A DNA stretch of 54,053 nt, from the NCBI GenBank assembly GCA_014360905.1, contig JACIWW010000021.1:1-54053 (forward strand), given 5' to 3'. A program made the position numbers and the translations under genes. The number at the start of each line of letters is the position of its first letter. Position 1 is the stretch's first letter. The stretch is from Chloroflexota bacterium (GTDB lineage Bacteria > Chloroflexota > Anaerolineae > UBA2200). Shown here one piece after another: positions 44,801 to 52,200 of the stretch. The notes beneath the pieces were generated by a model that had not been told where the DNA came from, searched no databases, and saw only the letters and a program-made list of their open reading frames with translations.

Positions 44801-47285
44801 GTGGGATCATTCGTCAAGCACAGTGCCCGATGCCGTTACAGAGACGCTGGGGACAAGCACCACCAGCAGCCCGCTGGCGGATGACAACGACTGGTATTTC
44901 CACGTGCGGGCGGTGGACCGCGCCAGAAACGGGGGCACAGGCGCAAAGCACTATGGGCCATTCTACATTGACACGACAGCGCCGAGTTCTGCGGTGAACG
45001 CGCTAGCAGCGAACCAGGGCCATGCCTCGTTCACGGTGAGCTGGACAGGTAATGCCGGGAGCGGCGCGCCGATCGCCAGCTATGACGTGCAGTACAAGGA
45101 TGGCAGCGGGGCATGGACGGATTGGCGCATGGCAACGACTTCTACATCGGCTACGTTCAATGGCACGCGCGGACATACCTATTATTTCCGCTGCCGTGCA
45201 CGCGATGCGGCGGGCAACTTGGAGAGCTATCCCGCGGCTGCCGACACGTCCACGACCGTGGGCAAGGATGTAACGGTGCGTGTGCAGGATGAGAGCGCGG
45301 CGAACAAGAACGGAGCGAAGGTCTATCACAATGGCAACTATGTGGGTGCGACTGGTGCAGGTGGCACGATTATGGTGCCCGATGTGCTGATTGATGATCA
45401 ATTGGCAGCCCTGTACAAGGTGTACGAAAAGCCCAGTTCCAAGGACTACCACGACCTGGATGGCACGAGTGACTGGGCCTGGCGCATTTACCAGACCAAC
45501 GTGAGCATTGCTGCCGATGGCACGCCGCAACTGTTTGAAGTGAGCAACATCAACGTCGAGCAGGTGCTGACCGTGCGCAAGAATCAGCCACTGGTGGGTA
45601 TGCACATGGTGGTTTCGGTAGAGTGGGATGCCAGCAGCACGTACCTTACAGATTTGCGCCAGGGATTGGAGAATGCCTCAGCGTATCTCTACGATGTGGG
45701 CGATGGGCAGTTCTTCTGGGAGGTGATCGAGGTTCGCGACAACCGTTCGCGCTGGGCAGATGCCGATATGCGTATCCACGCCTCCAATCAAGTCTGGCCA
45801 TGTGCGGATGTGTGGGGCATCACCGGTGGCACAGACGCGCATATTTACATGGGCCGCCATTTCAATGGCAATACTTCTAACACTGGCGATTGGGTGTTCA
45901 GCAATGGCTTCCGCACCTTCATCCATGAATTCGGACACTATGGATTGGGGCTGTGGGACGAATACCTAGATCGCAATGGCAATAAAACCAGCGATGCTTA
46001 CTGTGCGACGAATTTTAACACGACACCGCAAGATCGCCGCTCCAGCATCATGTACTACCAGTACACGTCTACTGAGCTCTGCTCCGACTTTGACCCCAAC
46101 CATAGACACCGCACACAGACCTATCACGATTACAAGACGGGCGAATCCACCTGGGAGACGGTCTTGCGCCGCTTTGCCGACAGCAGTTCACCCACGCGCT
46201 GGACATTGCGCTCGCCAGTGGAGCGCGGTGCTATCATCCCTGGGCCCAACGCTATCGCGGTGGAAGATTGGCAGCAAGTGTATGTGACGAATTTCGATAC
46301 GGATGTTTGTGCTCCTTTTACGGTTATTGTCAGCTACCCTAGCAGTGGAGCGCCGGTAGAAGGGGCGGATGTATGGATTGACCGTCTTGGTCCAGACTTG
46401 GAACAGGGCAAGACCAATGCCTCTGGTCAGATTGTGGTCTATGGTGCACACGATGGGGAAACGGTGCGCGCCAGCAAGGACGGTGCATCCGGTTCCATGA
46501 CCGTGGACTGTGTTCCAGCGCAAGCAATGATGATGCAGGGAATGACCCTGATGCCAGATCCGTTCACGCTGGAGACGCGCATTGTGCCGCTCAGTGTGCA
46601 GAGCATGCGCGTAGAGGTCAAGCCCTCGGTGGCGCTGGCGGGCAATCCCACCGTTAGTGTATGGCAGGCGGGAGCAGAAGATGCCATTATTGTCCCCATG
46701 AGCTACAATGCAGGTACGGGCTGGTACAGTGGCAATGCTATATTGAATCCGGCGCTGGGCACGCAAGGCTATGTGCAGATCGTGGCGACCAATCTATCCG
46801 CGCAGAGCGTGTACCAAACGGTGCCGTTCAAGTTGGAACCTGTGCCTGTGGGTGACATTACCATCCTGTCCTCAGCGGATGACAATTTCCGGCTGGTGCT
46901 GCCAGTCGGTTGCCTGAACGGCGAGCCCGTGGTGAGCATCCAGCAGACGACGACGGGCAGAGATAGGCAGGGCAATCTGCGGCAGGTGGGTGGCGCCTAT
47001 GAGGTACAGGTCTCGACCGGGCAGTATGTGCCGAACGTCCCAGCCACCATCCACATGCGTTACCATGAGGAGCACCTGGCAGGTGTGCGGGAGGAGACGC
47101 TGCGCATCTACCGCTGGAACGAGGCGACGCAATTGTGGGTGCCCATTGGCGGCGCGGTAGACCCGGATTTCAACATGGTCAGCGTCACGGGGGTGAATCA
47201 GTTTTCGGTGTTCGCCATTCTGGGCGAGGAGACTGGTATCCCGCCAGCGCGGAAGTTGTATCTGCCGGCAGTGCTGAAACAATAG
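41841..47285 (+). CDS. giant secreted FG-GAP repeat protein with CLCA-like zinc metalloprotease domain
   Basis: This is a 1814-residue exported protein. ATG 41841 follows GGAAGGAGG by 6-7 bases and begins a signal peptide (KKQTLRVLRVFLSLVVFLSWLF). Residues ~45-730 hold 14 FG-GAP/VCBS blades with calcium loops of the form D-x-N-x-D-G-x-x-D, probably two seven-bladed propellers. ~735-1130 are beta-sandwich modules (DTTPPNNPTSLTSPSH, SSALADGSTHYFHLRTRDLAGNW), the last fibronectin-III-like. The protease has HEFGHYGLGLWDEY (H1362), i.e. HExxHxxGxxDE, the arrangement of CLCA-type self-cleaving metalloproteases, followed by SSIMYYQY and a conserved Cys. Further carboxypeptidase-regulatory-like beta domains follow, and the tail ends ARKLYLPAVLKQ. 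It probably degrades or remodels surface proteins. No membrane anchor is seen other than the short tail. Confidence 0.87.
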   Translation: MKKQTLRVLRVFLSLVVFLSWLFPPPTRQTTIRAENEVKWTLASIGLPTTNPYHGIAFGDINHDGKLDIISGLAEEMGLRVWFGNGAGSWEDNSGNLPTKGKYHGLALGDLNHDGNLDLVAATEDSGVKAWWGDGAKTWTSCSTGLPTSGRYYDVALADFDRDGDLDIVATHGNNGGVLVYYSSGGGREWGLGPVPTRQLTYWGVDAGDLNNDGWPDIVAGWYDPNGGVHVWRNTSGTGWTSALTGLSSIGYTRGVAFGDINHDGKLDIGAASQSSIKVWTGDGLGNWTPAMVGFSRLDSAGIQFGDLNNDGNLDLVASSWENAGIQAWRGNGAGSWSAFPFPTGSGKYFDLALGDMNNDGKLDLAGSNAGGGGVQCWADTGEAEELCSWIKAPWPTSSGDWYGVAVGDVNNDGNLDIAAASRTQGVWIWRGDGGNHWYDMAYYNPPKTGGYLDVAIGDFSRDGYPDLVTGAITVGLRAWIYSLWDPSFSGLPSSGEYRDVAMGDIDNDGLLDLVAASDRSGVRAYKSLSFSGWSPFPAPVSSGSFHSVAVGDVNHDGKLDVLAGSASNGVYVWRGNGGTGWTPWPQPMASGNVYGLAVGDINHDGWLDILAGTNTHGLLLWAGNGGSSWTALPSPDTKAASQYWHVDLGDFNNDGHLDILAAHRTEGVKVWAGDGGRSWSPCMTSLPTSGSYSGAVWGHVDHDGALDIIVGHSDGSGVQVYTAAESAPPSGWRDFQPTNWQTTQQPTCSVKVSDAGSGLKVDTARYAYSKDGGANWSAWQVASCTGSDGTTAEQTITAASVPFNQDSLTTQRNKIKFSIQDMAGNTGYSTVYGVSIDTTPPNNPTSLTSPSHVVSQWNNDNTVQVQWSGASDASSGVSGYSFVWDTSSTTLPDTTVDTYITSTTSSALADGSTHYFHLRTRDLAGNWATGAVHLGPFYIDTTPPQNPTSVSSTTHSPSTWSNQNQVACQWSGASDALSGLGGYSYVWDHSSSTVPDAVTETLGTSTTSSPLADDNDWYFHVRAVDRARNGGTGAKHYGPFYIDTTAPSSAVNALAANQGHASFTVSWTGNAGSGAPIASYDVQYKDGSGAWTDWRMATTSTSATFNGTRGHTYYFRCRARDAAGNLESYPAAADTSTTVGKDVTVRVQDESAANKNGAKVYHNGNYVGATGAGGTIMVPDVLIDDQLAALYKVYEKPSSKDYHDLDGTSDWAWRIYQTNVSIAADGTPQLFEVSNINVEQVLTVRKNQPLVGMHMVVSVEWDASSTYLTDLRQGLENASAYLYDVGDGQFFWEVIEVRDNRSRWADADMRIHASNQVWPCADVWGITGGTDAHIYMGRHFNGNTSNTGDWVFSNGFRTFIHEFGHYGLGLWDEYLDRNGNKTSDAYCATNFNTTPQDRRSSIMYYQYTSTELCSDFDPNHRHRTQTYHDYKTGESTWETVLRRFADSSSPTRWTLRSPVERGAIIPGPNAIAVEDWQQVYVTNFDTDVCAPFTVIVSYPSSGAPVEGADVWIDRLGPDLEQGKTNASGQIVVYGAHDGETVRASKDGASGSMTVDCVPAQAMMMQGMTLMPDPFTLETRIVPLSVQSMRVEVKPSVALAGNPTVSVWQAGAEDAIIVPMSYNAGTGWYSGNAILNPALGTQGYVQIVATNLSAQSVYQTVPFKLEPVPVGDITILSSADDNFRLVLPVGCLNGEPVVSIQQTTTGRDRQGNLRQVGGAYEVQVSTGQYVPNVPATIHMRYHEEHLAGVREETLRIYRWNEATQLWVPIGGAVDPDFNMVSVTGVNQFSVFAILGEETGIPPARKLYLPAVLKQ

Positions 47286-47930
47286 GCGAGTGTGGCCGGG
47301 GAATAAATTCCCTGGCTGAATGCGAAAAGCCCCTGAAAGGGGCTTTTCATTTTTAGCCAGGGATTGCAATCCCTGGCACCCATGAGCGCTGAAGCGCTCA
47401 CTACGAACCCGCACCAGGGATGACGGCGGACTGTTGTCAGCAGGTTCGTAGTGCGCACTTCAGTGCGCCTGGAGCATGGCCGGGGCGTGAATTCCCCAGC
47501 TGAATGTGAAAAGCCCTTTTTAGGGGCTTTTCCTTTTTAGGCAAGGATTTCAATCCCTGGCGTCCATGAGCGCTGAAGCGCTCACTACGAACCCACGCCA
47601 GAGATGACAGCGGACTGTTGTGCGCCAGGAGCATGGCCGGGGCGTGAATTCCCCAGCTGAAGATGAGAAGCCCCTTCAGTACAGGTTCGTAGTGCGCACC
47701 TCAGTGCACCTGGAGCATGGCCGGGGCGTGAATTCCCCGGCAGAATGTGAAAAGCCCTTTTTAGGGGCTTTTCCTTTTTAGCCAGGGATTTCAATCCCTG
47801 GCATCCATGAGCGCTGAAGCGCTCACTACGAACCCACGCCAGAGATGACAGCGGACTGTGGTCCGCCTGGAGCAAGGACCTCACCCCCGGCCCCCTCTCC
47901 TGCTGCAGGAGAGGGGGTAGCGTGTAGTGT
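47286..47930. repeat. three consecutive composite hairpin repeats
   Basis: The first unit is textbook: AAAAGCCCCTGAAAGGGGCTTTT (47325-47347), GCCAGGGATTGCAATCCCTGGC (47356-47377), GAGCGC-TGAA-GCGCTC (47384-47399). Two more full units follow at about 47475-47600 and 47715-47870, separated by GCAGGTTCGTAGTGCGCAC hairpins and GCGGACTGTGGTCCGC. The block ends in a CTCTCCTGCTGCAGGAGAG hairpin near 47900. From 47931 to the promoter at 48080 nothing else is recognised. Confidence 0.9.
47325..47347. terminator. bidirectional intrinsic terminator supplied by the composite repeat
   Basis: AAAAGCCCC-TGAAA-GGGGCTTTT has a seven-to-eleven-base stem with A and T runs on both sides, so it can terminate transcription on either strand. 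It lies 40 bases after the protease stop. Equivalent modules sit near 25855, 26010, 34580, 40990, 47520 and 47765. Confidence 0.65.
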
Positions 47931-48079
47931 AGGGCGGCTTTTCTAGCCGCCTCTTCTGGTGCGGGGCCATCAACAAACATGTCTGCGAATGAACGAATGT
48001 CCTGCACTTCATAATTGATTGACGGCCGAGACTCAGCAGTCTGCTCTACATTGAACTATCCCCAATTACCCCTCATGTA

Positions 48080-48108
48080 TTGACGCGCGCGTGCAATTGT
48101 GTTACAAT
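48080..48108 (+). promoter_or_regulatory. promoter of pckA
   Basis: TTGACG (48080-48085) and TACAAT (48103-48108) are 17 bases apart. The transcript would start near 48115, about 100 bases before the chosen pckA start. Confidence 0.75.
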
Positions 48109-48211
48109 GTTTGGGCTGCAAACACTGAGCACGAGGAGAGGTGAAGCGAAGACGAGACACCCCCTTCTCAACACAGATAAAATGAAGATGACATGGAGGC
48201 AACAACGAAAT

Positions 48212-49855
48212 ATGGATTGGCAAAGCAAAGTAGCTGAGCTCCTCAGCGAGCACCCTTATGTGCAGGACAATCCCTCGCGCCGTGAGATGATCGCTCAGGT
48301 CGTAGCGCGCAAAGAAGCGCTGGTTGCCGCAAACGGATGCCTGGCTACGTGGACTCCCCCTGAATCCACCGGGCGCAGTCCCCAGGATACGTATACCGTC
48401 CGGCATCAGGAAAGCGAAGCGACCATTGATTGGGATTCGCCGAACAACATCCCGATGGAACCCGAGACGTTCGATATGCTGGTGGTGGACGCGCTGAACA
48501 CGCTGGCACGCAAGCCTACGCTCTATGTCACGGATCGCGTGCTGGTGGCGGAGACAAAGTATGCCATGCCGGTGAAGGTGGTGACGGATAGGGCATTGAC
48601 CGCATTGTTCAGCGATAACATGTTCCGTCCCGTGCCCCCTGATTTGGAGAAGAGCGTTCTGGCAAAGCGCGGGTTCACGCTGCTGGCGTGTCCTTATGAT
48701 AAATTAGATCGGGAAAGGTACGCGGGGCGCCTGCGCAAATTGCGCGATGGACGCACTTCGAACATGGCTGTGGCCATGGACTTTGACCGACGCATAGGTG
48801 TGGTGTATGGCTCAGCCTATTGCGGCAGCGTGAAGAAGATGATGTTCAGTGTGATGAACTATGTGCTGCCTGGCGTGGGCGTCCTGCCCTTGCACTGTTC
48901 TGCCAACGAAGGCCCTGAAGGCGATATCGCCCTCTTGCTCGGGCTCTCGGGTACTGGCAAGACCACCCTCTCGGCTGATCCGCGGCGTGCGCTGCTGGGC
49001 GATGATGAGCACGCCTGGAGCGAGAACGGGGTTTCCAACTTCGAGTACGGGTGCTACGCCAAACTGATCAACTTGCGCAAGGATAAAGAGCCGGAGATAT
49101 GGAATGCCGTCTTCCACGAGGCGCATTACCTAGATCACGGCGCCATTGTCGAGAACGCGATGATGTATCCCGACGGTCATTTCGATTTGGACGACGCCCG
49201 CCTCACGCCCAATTCGCGCGCTTCCTATCCACTCAGTTTTCTGAGCAACATCAAGGACCCGCCGGTGGGCGGGCATCCGCGCACCATTCTCTTCCTCACC
49301 GCTGACGCCAACGGGGTGCTGCCGCCAGTGTCCCGGCTCACTCCCGAGCAGGCTATGCTGTGGTTTTTGATGGGCTACACGAGCAAACTGGCTGGCACGG
49401 AGACGGGCATTATTGACCCCGAGAGCACCTTTTCCCGCTTCTTTGGTTCGCCCTTCATGCCACGCAACCCCGATGTTTACGCTTCCATGCTGGGCGAGAA
49501 GATGCGCCAGCATGGGACGGACGTGTACTTGATCAACACGGGCTGGACGGGCGGCATCTTTGGCGTCGGGCACCGCATTGACATTAGCGTGACGCGGGCG
49601 ATCGTGCACGCCGCTTTGAGCGGGAAACTCAAAGATGTGGAATACGACGAGGATCCGCTCTTCCATATCTGGGTGCCGCGCACCTGTCCCGATGTGGACC
49701 AGACGATGCTCAACCCGCGCAACACGTGGGCGGACAAAGAGGCGTTTGAGCGCCAGGCACGCAAATTAGCGAACGATTTCCGCACCTATTTCGACAAGGT
49801 CTATGCCAAGAAGGGCATTGACCCAGCCATAGCGGCGCAATGTCCAGGGAAGTGA
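48212..49855 (+). CDS. pckA: phosphoenolpyruvate carboxykinase (ATP)
   Basis: This enzyme converts oxaloacetate and ATP to phosphoenolpyruvate, CO2 and ADP, linking the TCA cycle to gluconeogenesis in the cytoplasm. The 547-residue product has the kinase-1 P-loop GLSGTGKTTLS (~243-253), the metal and substrate segments DDEHAW and GDIALLLG, HEAHYLDHGAIVEN, a GYTSKLAGTE segment and the adenine-binding NTGWTGG region. The usual EGGC of the ATP-type family reads EYGC here. The start is uncertain: 48212 (MDWQSKVAELL) fits the family N-terminus and has GGAGG 12 bases upstream; in-frame ATGs at 48182 and 48188 and the longer frame from 48080 overlap the promoter or lack a site. Length is close to the family norm. 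It stands alone between repeat blocks. Confidence 0.93.
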   Translation: MDWQSKVAELLSEHPYVQDNPSRREMIAQVVARKEALVAANGCLATWTPPESTGRSPQDTYTVRHQESEATIDWDSPNNIPMEPETFDMLVVDALNTLARKPTLYVTDRVLVAETKYAMPVKVVTDRALTALFSDNMFRPVPPDLEKSVLAKRGFTLLACPYDKLDRERYAGRLRKLRDGRTSNMAVAMDFDRRIGVVYGSAYCGSVKKMMFSVMNYVLPGVGVLPLHCSANEGPEGDIALLLGLSGTGKTTLSADPRRALLGDDEHAWSENGVSNFEYGCYAKLINLRKDKEPEIWNAVFHEAHYLDHGAIVENAMMYPDGHFDLDDARLTPNSRASYPLSFLSNIKDPPVGGHPRTILFLTADANGVLPPVSRLTPEQAMLWFLMGYTSKLAGTETGIIDPESTFSRFFGSPFMPRNPDVYASMLGEKMRQHGTDVYLINTGWTGGIFGVGHRIDISVTRAIVHAALSGKLKDVEYDEDPLFHIWVPRTCPDVDQTMLNPRNTWADKEAFERQARKLANDFRTYFDKVYAKKGIDPAIAAQCPGK

Positions 49856-49914
49856 GGATTGAGGGGCACAGACCTCATTGCGAGCCGCCACAGGCGGCGA
49901 AGCAATCCCACTTG

Positions 49915-50065
49915 CTCCCGGCGGACCACAGTCCGCCGTCTTTGGGCGGGTTTGTAGTGAGCGCTTCAGCGCTCATGGATGCCAGGGATTGAAATCCCTG
50001 GCTAAAAGCAACAAGCCCCTTCAGGGGCTTCGCACATTCAGCCGGGGAATTCATTCCCCGGCCAT
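49915..50065. repeat. composite hairpin repeat, reverse orientation
   Basis: Order on the plus strand: GGCGGAC/GTCCGCC, GGTTTGTAGT + GAGCGC-TTCA-GCGCTC, GCCAGGGATTGAAATCCCTGGC, AAGCCCC-TTCA-GGGGCTT, CCGGGGAA-TTCA-TTCCCCGG. A CATTGCGAGCCGCCACAGGC string just before it (49878) is a further dispersed element. The 50066-50202 stretch shows no feature. Confidence 0.85.
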
Positions 50066-50202
50066 TTTGGCTGAACGTGGGAGCACAGCCTGCTGCTAAT
50101 TCTCCTCTTGGGTAAGGATGCTTGCCACACAGTGGGCAACTAGACAGTGTTTACAATTATAGAGCAGGCCATGCCGTTTATCAGATAGAAGAGCAACGAG
50201 AT

Positions 50203-50231
50203 TTGACAGAATGGCTGTTCTATGCTATATT
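50203..50231 (+). promoter_or_regulatory. promoter of the T-box/trpB/serA transcription unit
   Basis: TTGACA (50203-50208) and TATATT (50226-50231) have a 17-base spacer. Transcription would begin near 50238, just before the start of the T-box stem I. Confidence 0.8.
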
Positions 50232-50237
50232 TTTATC

Positions 50238-50651
50238 AAAGCGAAACAGCAAAGACTGTGAACAAGGCTAGTAGGCGTGCGTGGGCGGTGTAGAGAGCCG
50301 GGGTCAGGTGCAAGCCCGGTACCGCTGCGGACGCTGAATGGGCTTGGGAGTTGCAGGGCGAAAGGTGTTGCTGCTCCCTCTCCCTAAGAGGGAGAGGGCA
50401 GGGGTGAGGGCCCAGTAGCCTGTGCCGGAGCCGCCACCGTTATCACGGCTGAGGGTATCGGATGGCACGGCCAGCGATGGCCACAGTGCTATCCTGTACC
50501 TGCAATGAGTGAGGCTGGCCTTCACGACAGTCATTCCGCCGTCACGGGCGGATTTTTTGTTTCTGGCATAAAGAGGTCGGCCTAATGAGGGTGGCACCGC
50601 GGGTGAGAACCTCCCGTCCCGGAGTTTTCGAGGGATGGGAGGTTTTTGCTT
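50238..50651 (+). ncRNA. T-box leader, probable Trp specificity
   Basis: The conserved T-box AGGGTGGCACCGCGG lies at 50588-50602 and is followed by a terminator. Upstream, stem I is recognisable: AGTAGGCGTGCG at its base, the AGAG bulge (TAGAGAGCC), a distal loop with AGGTGCAAG between CCGGG and CCCGG, and a specifier loop GCTGAATGGGC. Here GAA is followed by TGG (50339-50341), the tryptophan codon. The TGGC in the T-box would pair with the tRNA end if its discriminator base is G, as is usual for tRNA-Trp. Uncharged tRNA-Trp binding would stabilise the antiterminator and allow trpB and serA expression. A dispersed CCCTCTCCC/GGGAGAGGG hairpin (about 50376-50398) is inserted between stem I and the antiterminator. 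Confidence 0.85.
50608..50647 (+). terminator. T-box intrinsic terminator
   Basis: AACCTCCCGTCCC pairs with GGGATGGGAGGTT and is followed by TTT. Its left arm overlaps the 3' side of the antiterminator, giving mutually exclusive structures. Between it and the trpB start (50652-50828) lies a repeat-type CTCTCCTGCATGGCAGGAGAG hairpin and no convincing gene. Confidence 0.85.
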
Positions 50652-50828
50652 AGATGTGCGCGATGTGTTGCGCGATGGCACACGGCGGGCGCGGACTATC
50701 GCCAGAGCGACAATGGAGGAGGTGAAGGAGTGTATGGGGCTGGGACTCACCCCCGGCCCGTTCGTTGTGCTCAGGGCAGGCTCTCTCCTGCATGGCAGGA
50801 GAGATGACATACAGAAAGGAGGATGAAG

Positions 50829-52187
50829 ATGGATAGGAACAAGTTCATATTAGACGAAGGCAAGTTGCCCAAGGCATGGTACAACATCATCGCGGATTTG
50901 CCTGTGCCGCTGCCGCCGGTATTGCACCCCGCCACGCTGCAGCCGGTGGGGCCGGATGACCTGGCGCCATTGTTCCCGATGGCGTTGATCGGGCAGGAGG
51001 TGAGCACGGAGCGCTACATCCCGATCCCGGAGGAAGTGCGCGCAGTGTACCGTTTGTGGCGCCCCACGCCGCTGGTGCGTGCACGACGCCTGGAGCAAGC
51101 TCTGGATACGCCAGCGCACATCTACTACAAGAACGAAGGAGTGAGTCCACCCGGCAGCCACAAGCCCAACACGGCGGTGGCCCAGGCTTATTACAACAAG
51201 ATGGAGGGCGTGCGACGTATTACCACAGAGACGGGCGCGGGGCAATGGGGCAGTGCACTGGCGATGGCCTGTCATTTCTTCGGCATCGAGTGCAAGGTCT
51301 ATATGGTGAAGATCAGTTATCAGCAAAAGCCGTACCGTCGCTCGTTGATGCAGTTGTGGGGTGCCAGCGTCACTCCCAGCCCCAGCCCAGAGACAGAAGC
51401 TGGGCGCAGCATCCTCGCCCAGAACCCAGATTCCCTCGGCTCATTGGGCATTGCCATCAGCGAGGCGGTGGAGGTGGCAGCCAAGAACGAGGACACCAAG
51501 TACTCTCTGGGCAGTGTGCTCAACCACGTCTTGCTGCATCAGACGGTGATCGGCGAGGAAGCACTGCTGCAGATGGAGATGACAGGCGAAGAGCCGGATG
51601 TGGTCATCGGCTGCGTTGGCGGTGGCTCCAACTATGCCGGGCTAGCTTTCCCCTTCCTGCGTCGGGTGCTGCGGGAGGGAGCCAGGACGCGCTTTATCGC
51701 AGTGGAGCCAAAGGCTTGCCCCTCGATCACCAAGGGGGTCTATGCCTATGACTTTGGCGATACAGCCAAGACAACCCCGTTGGTGAAAATGCACACGCTG
51801 GGTCACTCCTTTGTGCCCGCGGGCATCCATGCCGGAGGGCTGCGCTATCACGGCATGGCACCGCTGATCTCGGCGCTCGCGCAGGCGGGTTACATCGCAG
51901 CGGTGGCGTACCACCAGAATGAGGTATTTGCGGCAGCGGTGCAATTCGCACGCAGCGAGGGCATTGTCCCAGCACCGGAAACGGCTCATGCCGTGCGCGC
52001 GGCTATAGATGAAGCGCTGCGCTGCAAGGAGACTGGCGAGTCGAAAGTCATCCTGTTCAATTTCAGCGGGCACGGCCATTTTGACCTGGCTGCCTACGAT
52101 GCCTACTTCAGCGGTACGCTTCAGGATTACGAGTACCCAGAGAGCGAGGTAAGGAAAGCACTTGCTGAGTTGCCGCTGGTGCGATAA
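50829..52187 (+). CDS. trpB: tryptophan synthase beta chain, TrpB2-type
   Basis: This PLP enzyme condenses indole with serine to give tryptophan. The 452-residue protein has the PLP lysine K112 in SHKPNTA, the catalytic Glu E134 in [11 protein letters not shown] and the phosphate-binding [11 protein letters not shown] (262-272). The N-terminal extension and the [12 protein letters not shown] entry mark the TrpB2 class, which usually acts without the standard TrpA partner; no trpA is in the window. ATG 50829 is chosen because AAAGGAGG lies 6 bases upstream, whereas the in-frame ATG at 50823 directly abuts it. It is controlled by the upstream T-box, with serA 13 bases downstream. Some TrpB2 proteins use O-phosphoserine or have other beta-replacement roles, but the Trp T-box supports a tryptophan role. 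Confidence 0.92.
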   Translation: MDRNKFILDEGKLPKAWYNIIADLPVPLPPVLHPATLQPVGPDDLAPLFPMALIGQEVSTERYIPIPEEVRAVYRLWRPTPLVRARRLEQALDTPAHIYYKNEGVSPPGSHKPNTAVAQAYYNKMEGVRRITTETGAGQWGSALAMACHFFGIECKVYMVKISYQQKPYRRSLMQLWGASVTPSPSPETEAGRSILAQNPDSLGSLGIAISEAVEVAAKNEDTKYSLGSVLNHVLLHQTVIGEEALLQMEMTGEEPDVVIGCVGGGSNYAGLAFPFLRRVLREGARTRFIAVEPKACPSITKGVYAYDFGDTAKTTPLVKMHTLGHSFVPAGIHAGGLRYHGMAPLISALAQAGYIAAVAYHQNEVFAAAVQFARSEGIVPAPETAHAVRAAIDEALRCKETGESKVILFNFSGHGHFDLAAYDAYFSGTLQDYEYPESEVRKALAELPLVR

Positions 52188-52200
52188 TCGGGGGTGTGCG

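Noticed and set aside
50635-50826. 63-residue ORF between the T-box terminator and trpB as a leader peptide
   Set aside because: It begins inside the terminator stem, crosses a dispersed hairpin and has no Trp enrichment. Regulation is explained by the T-box.
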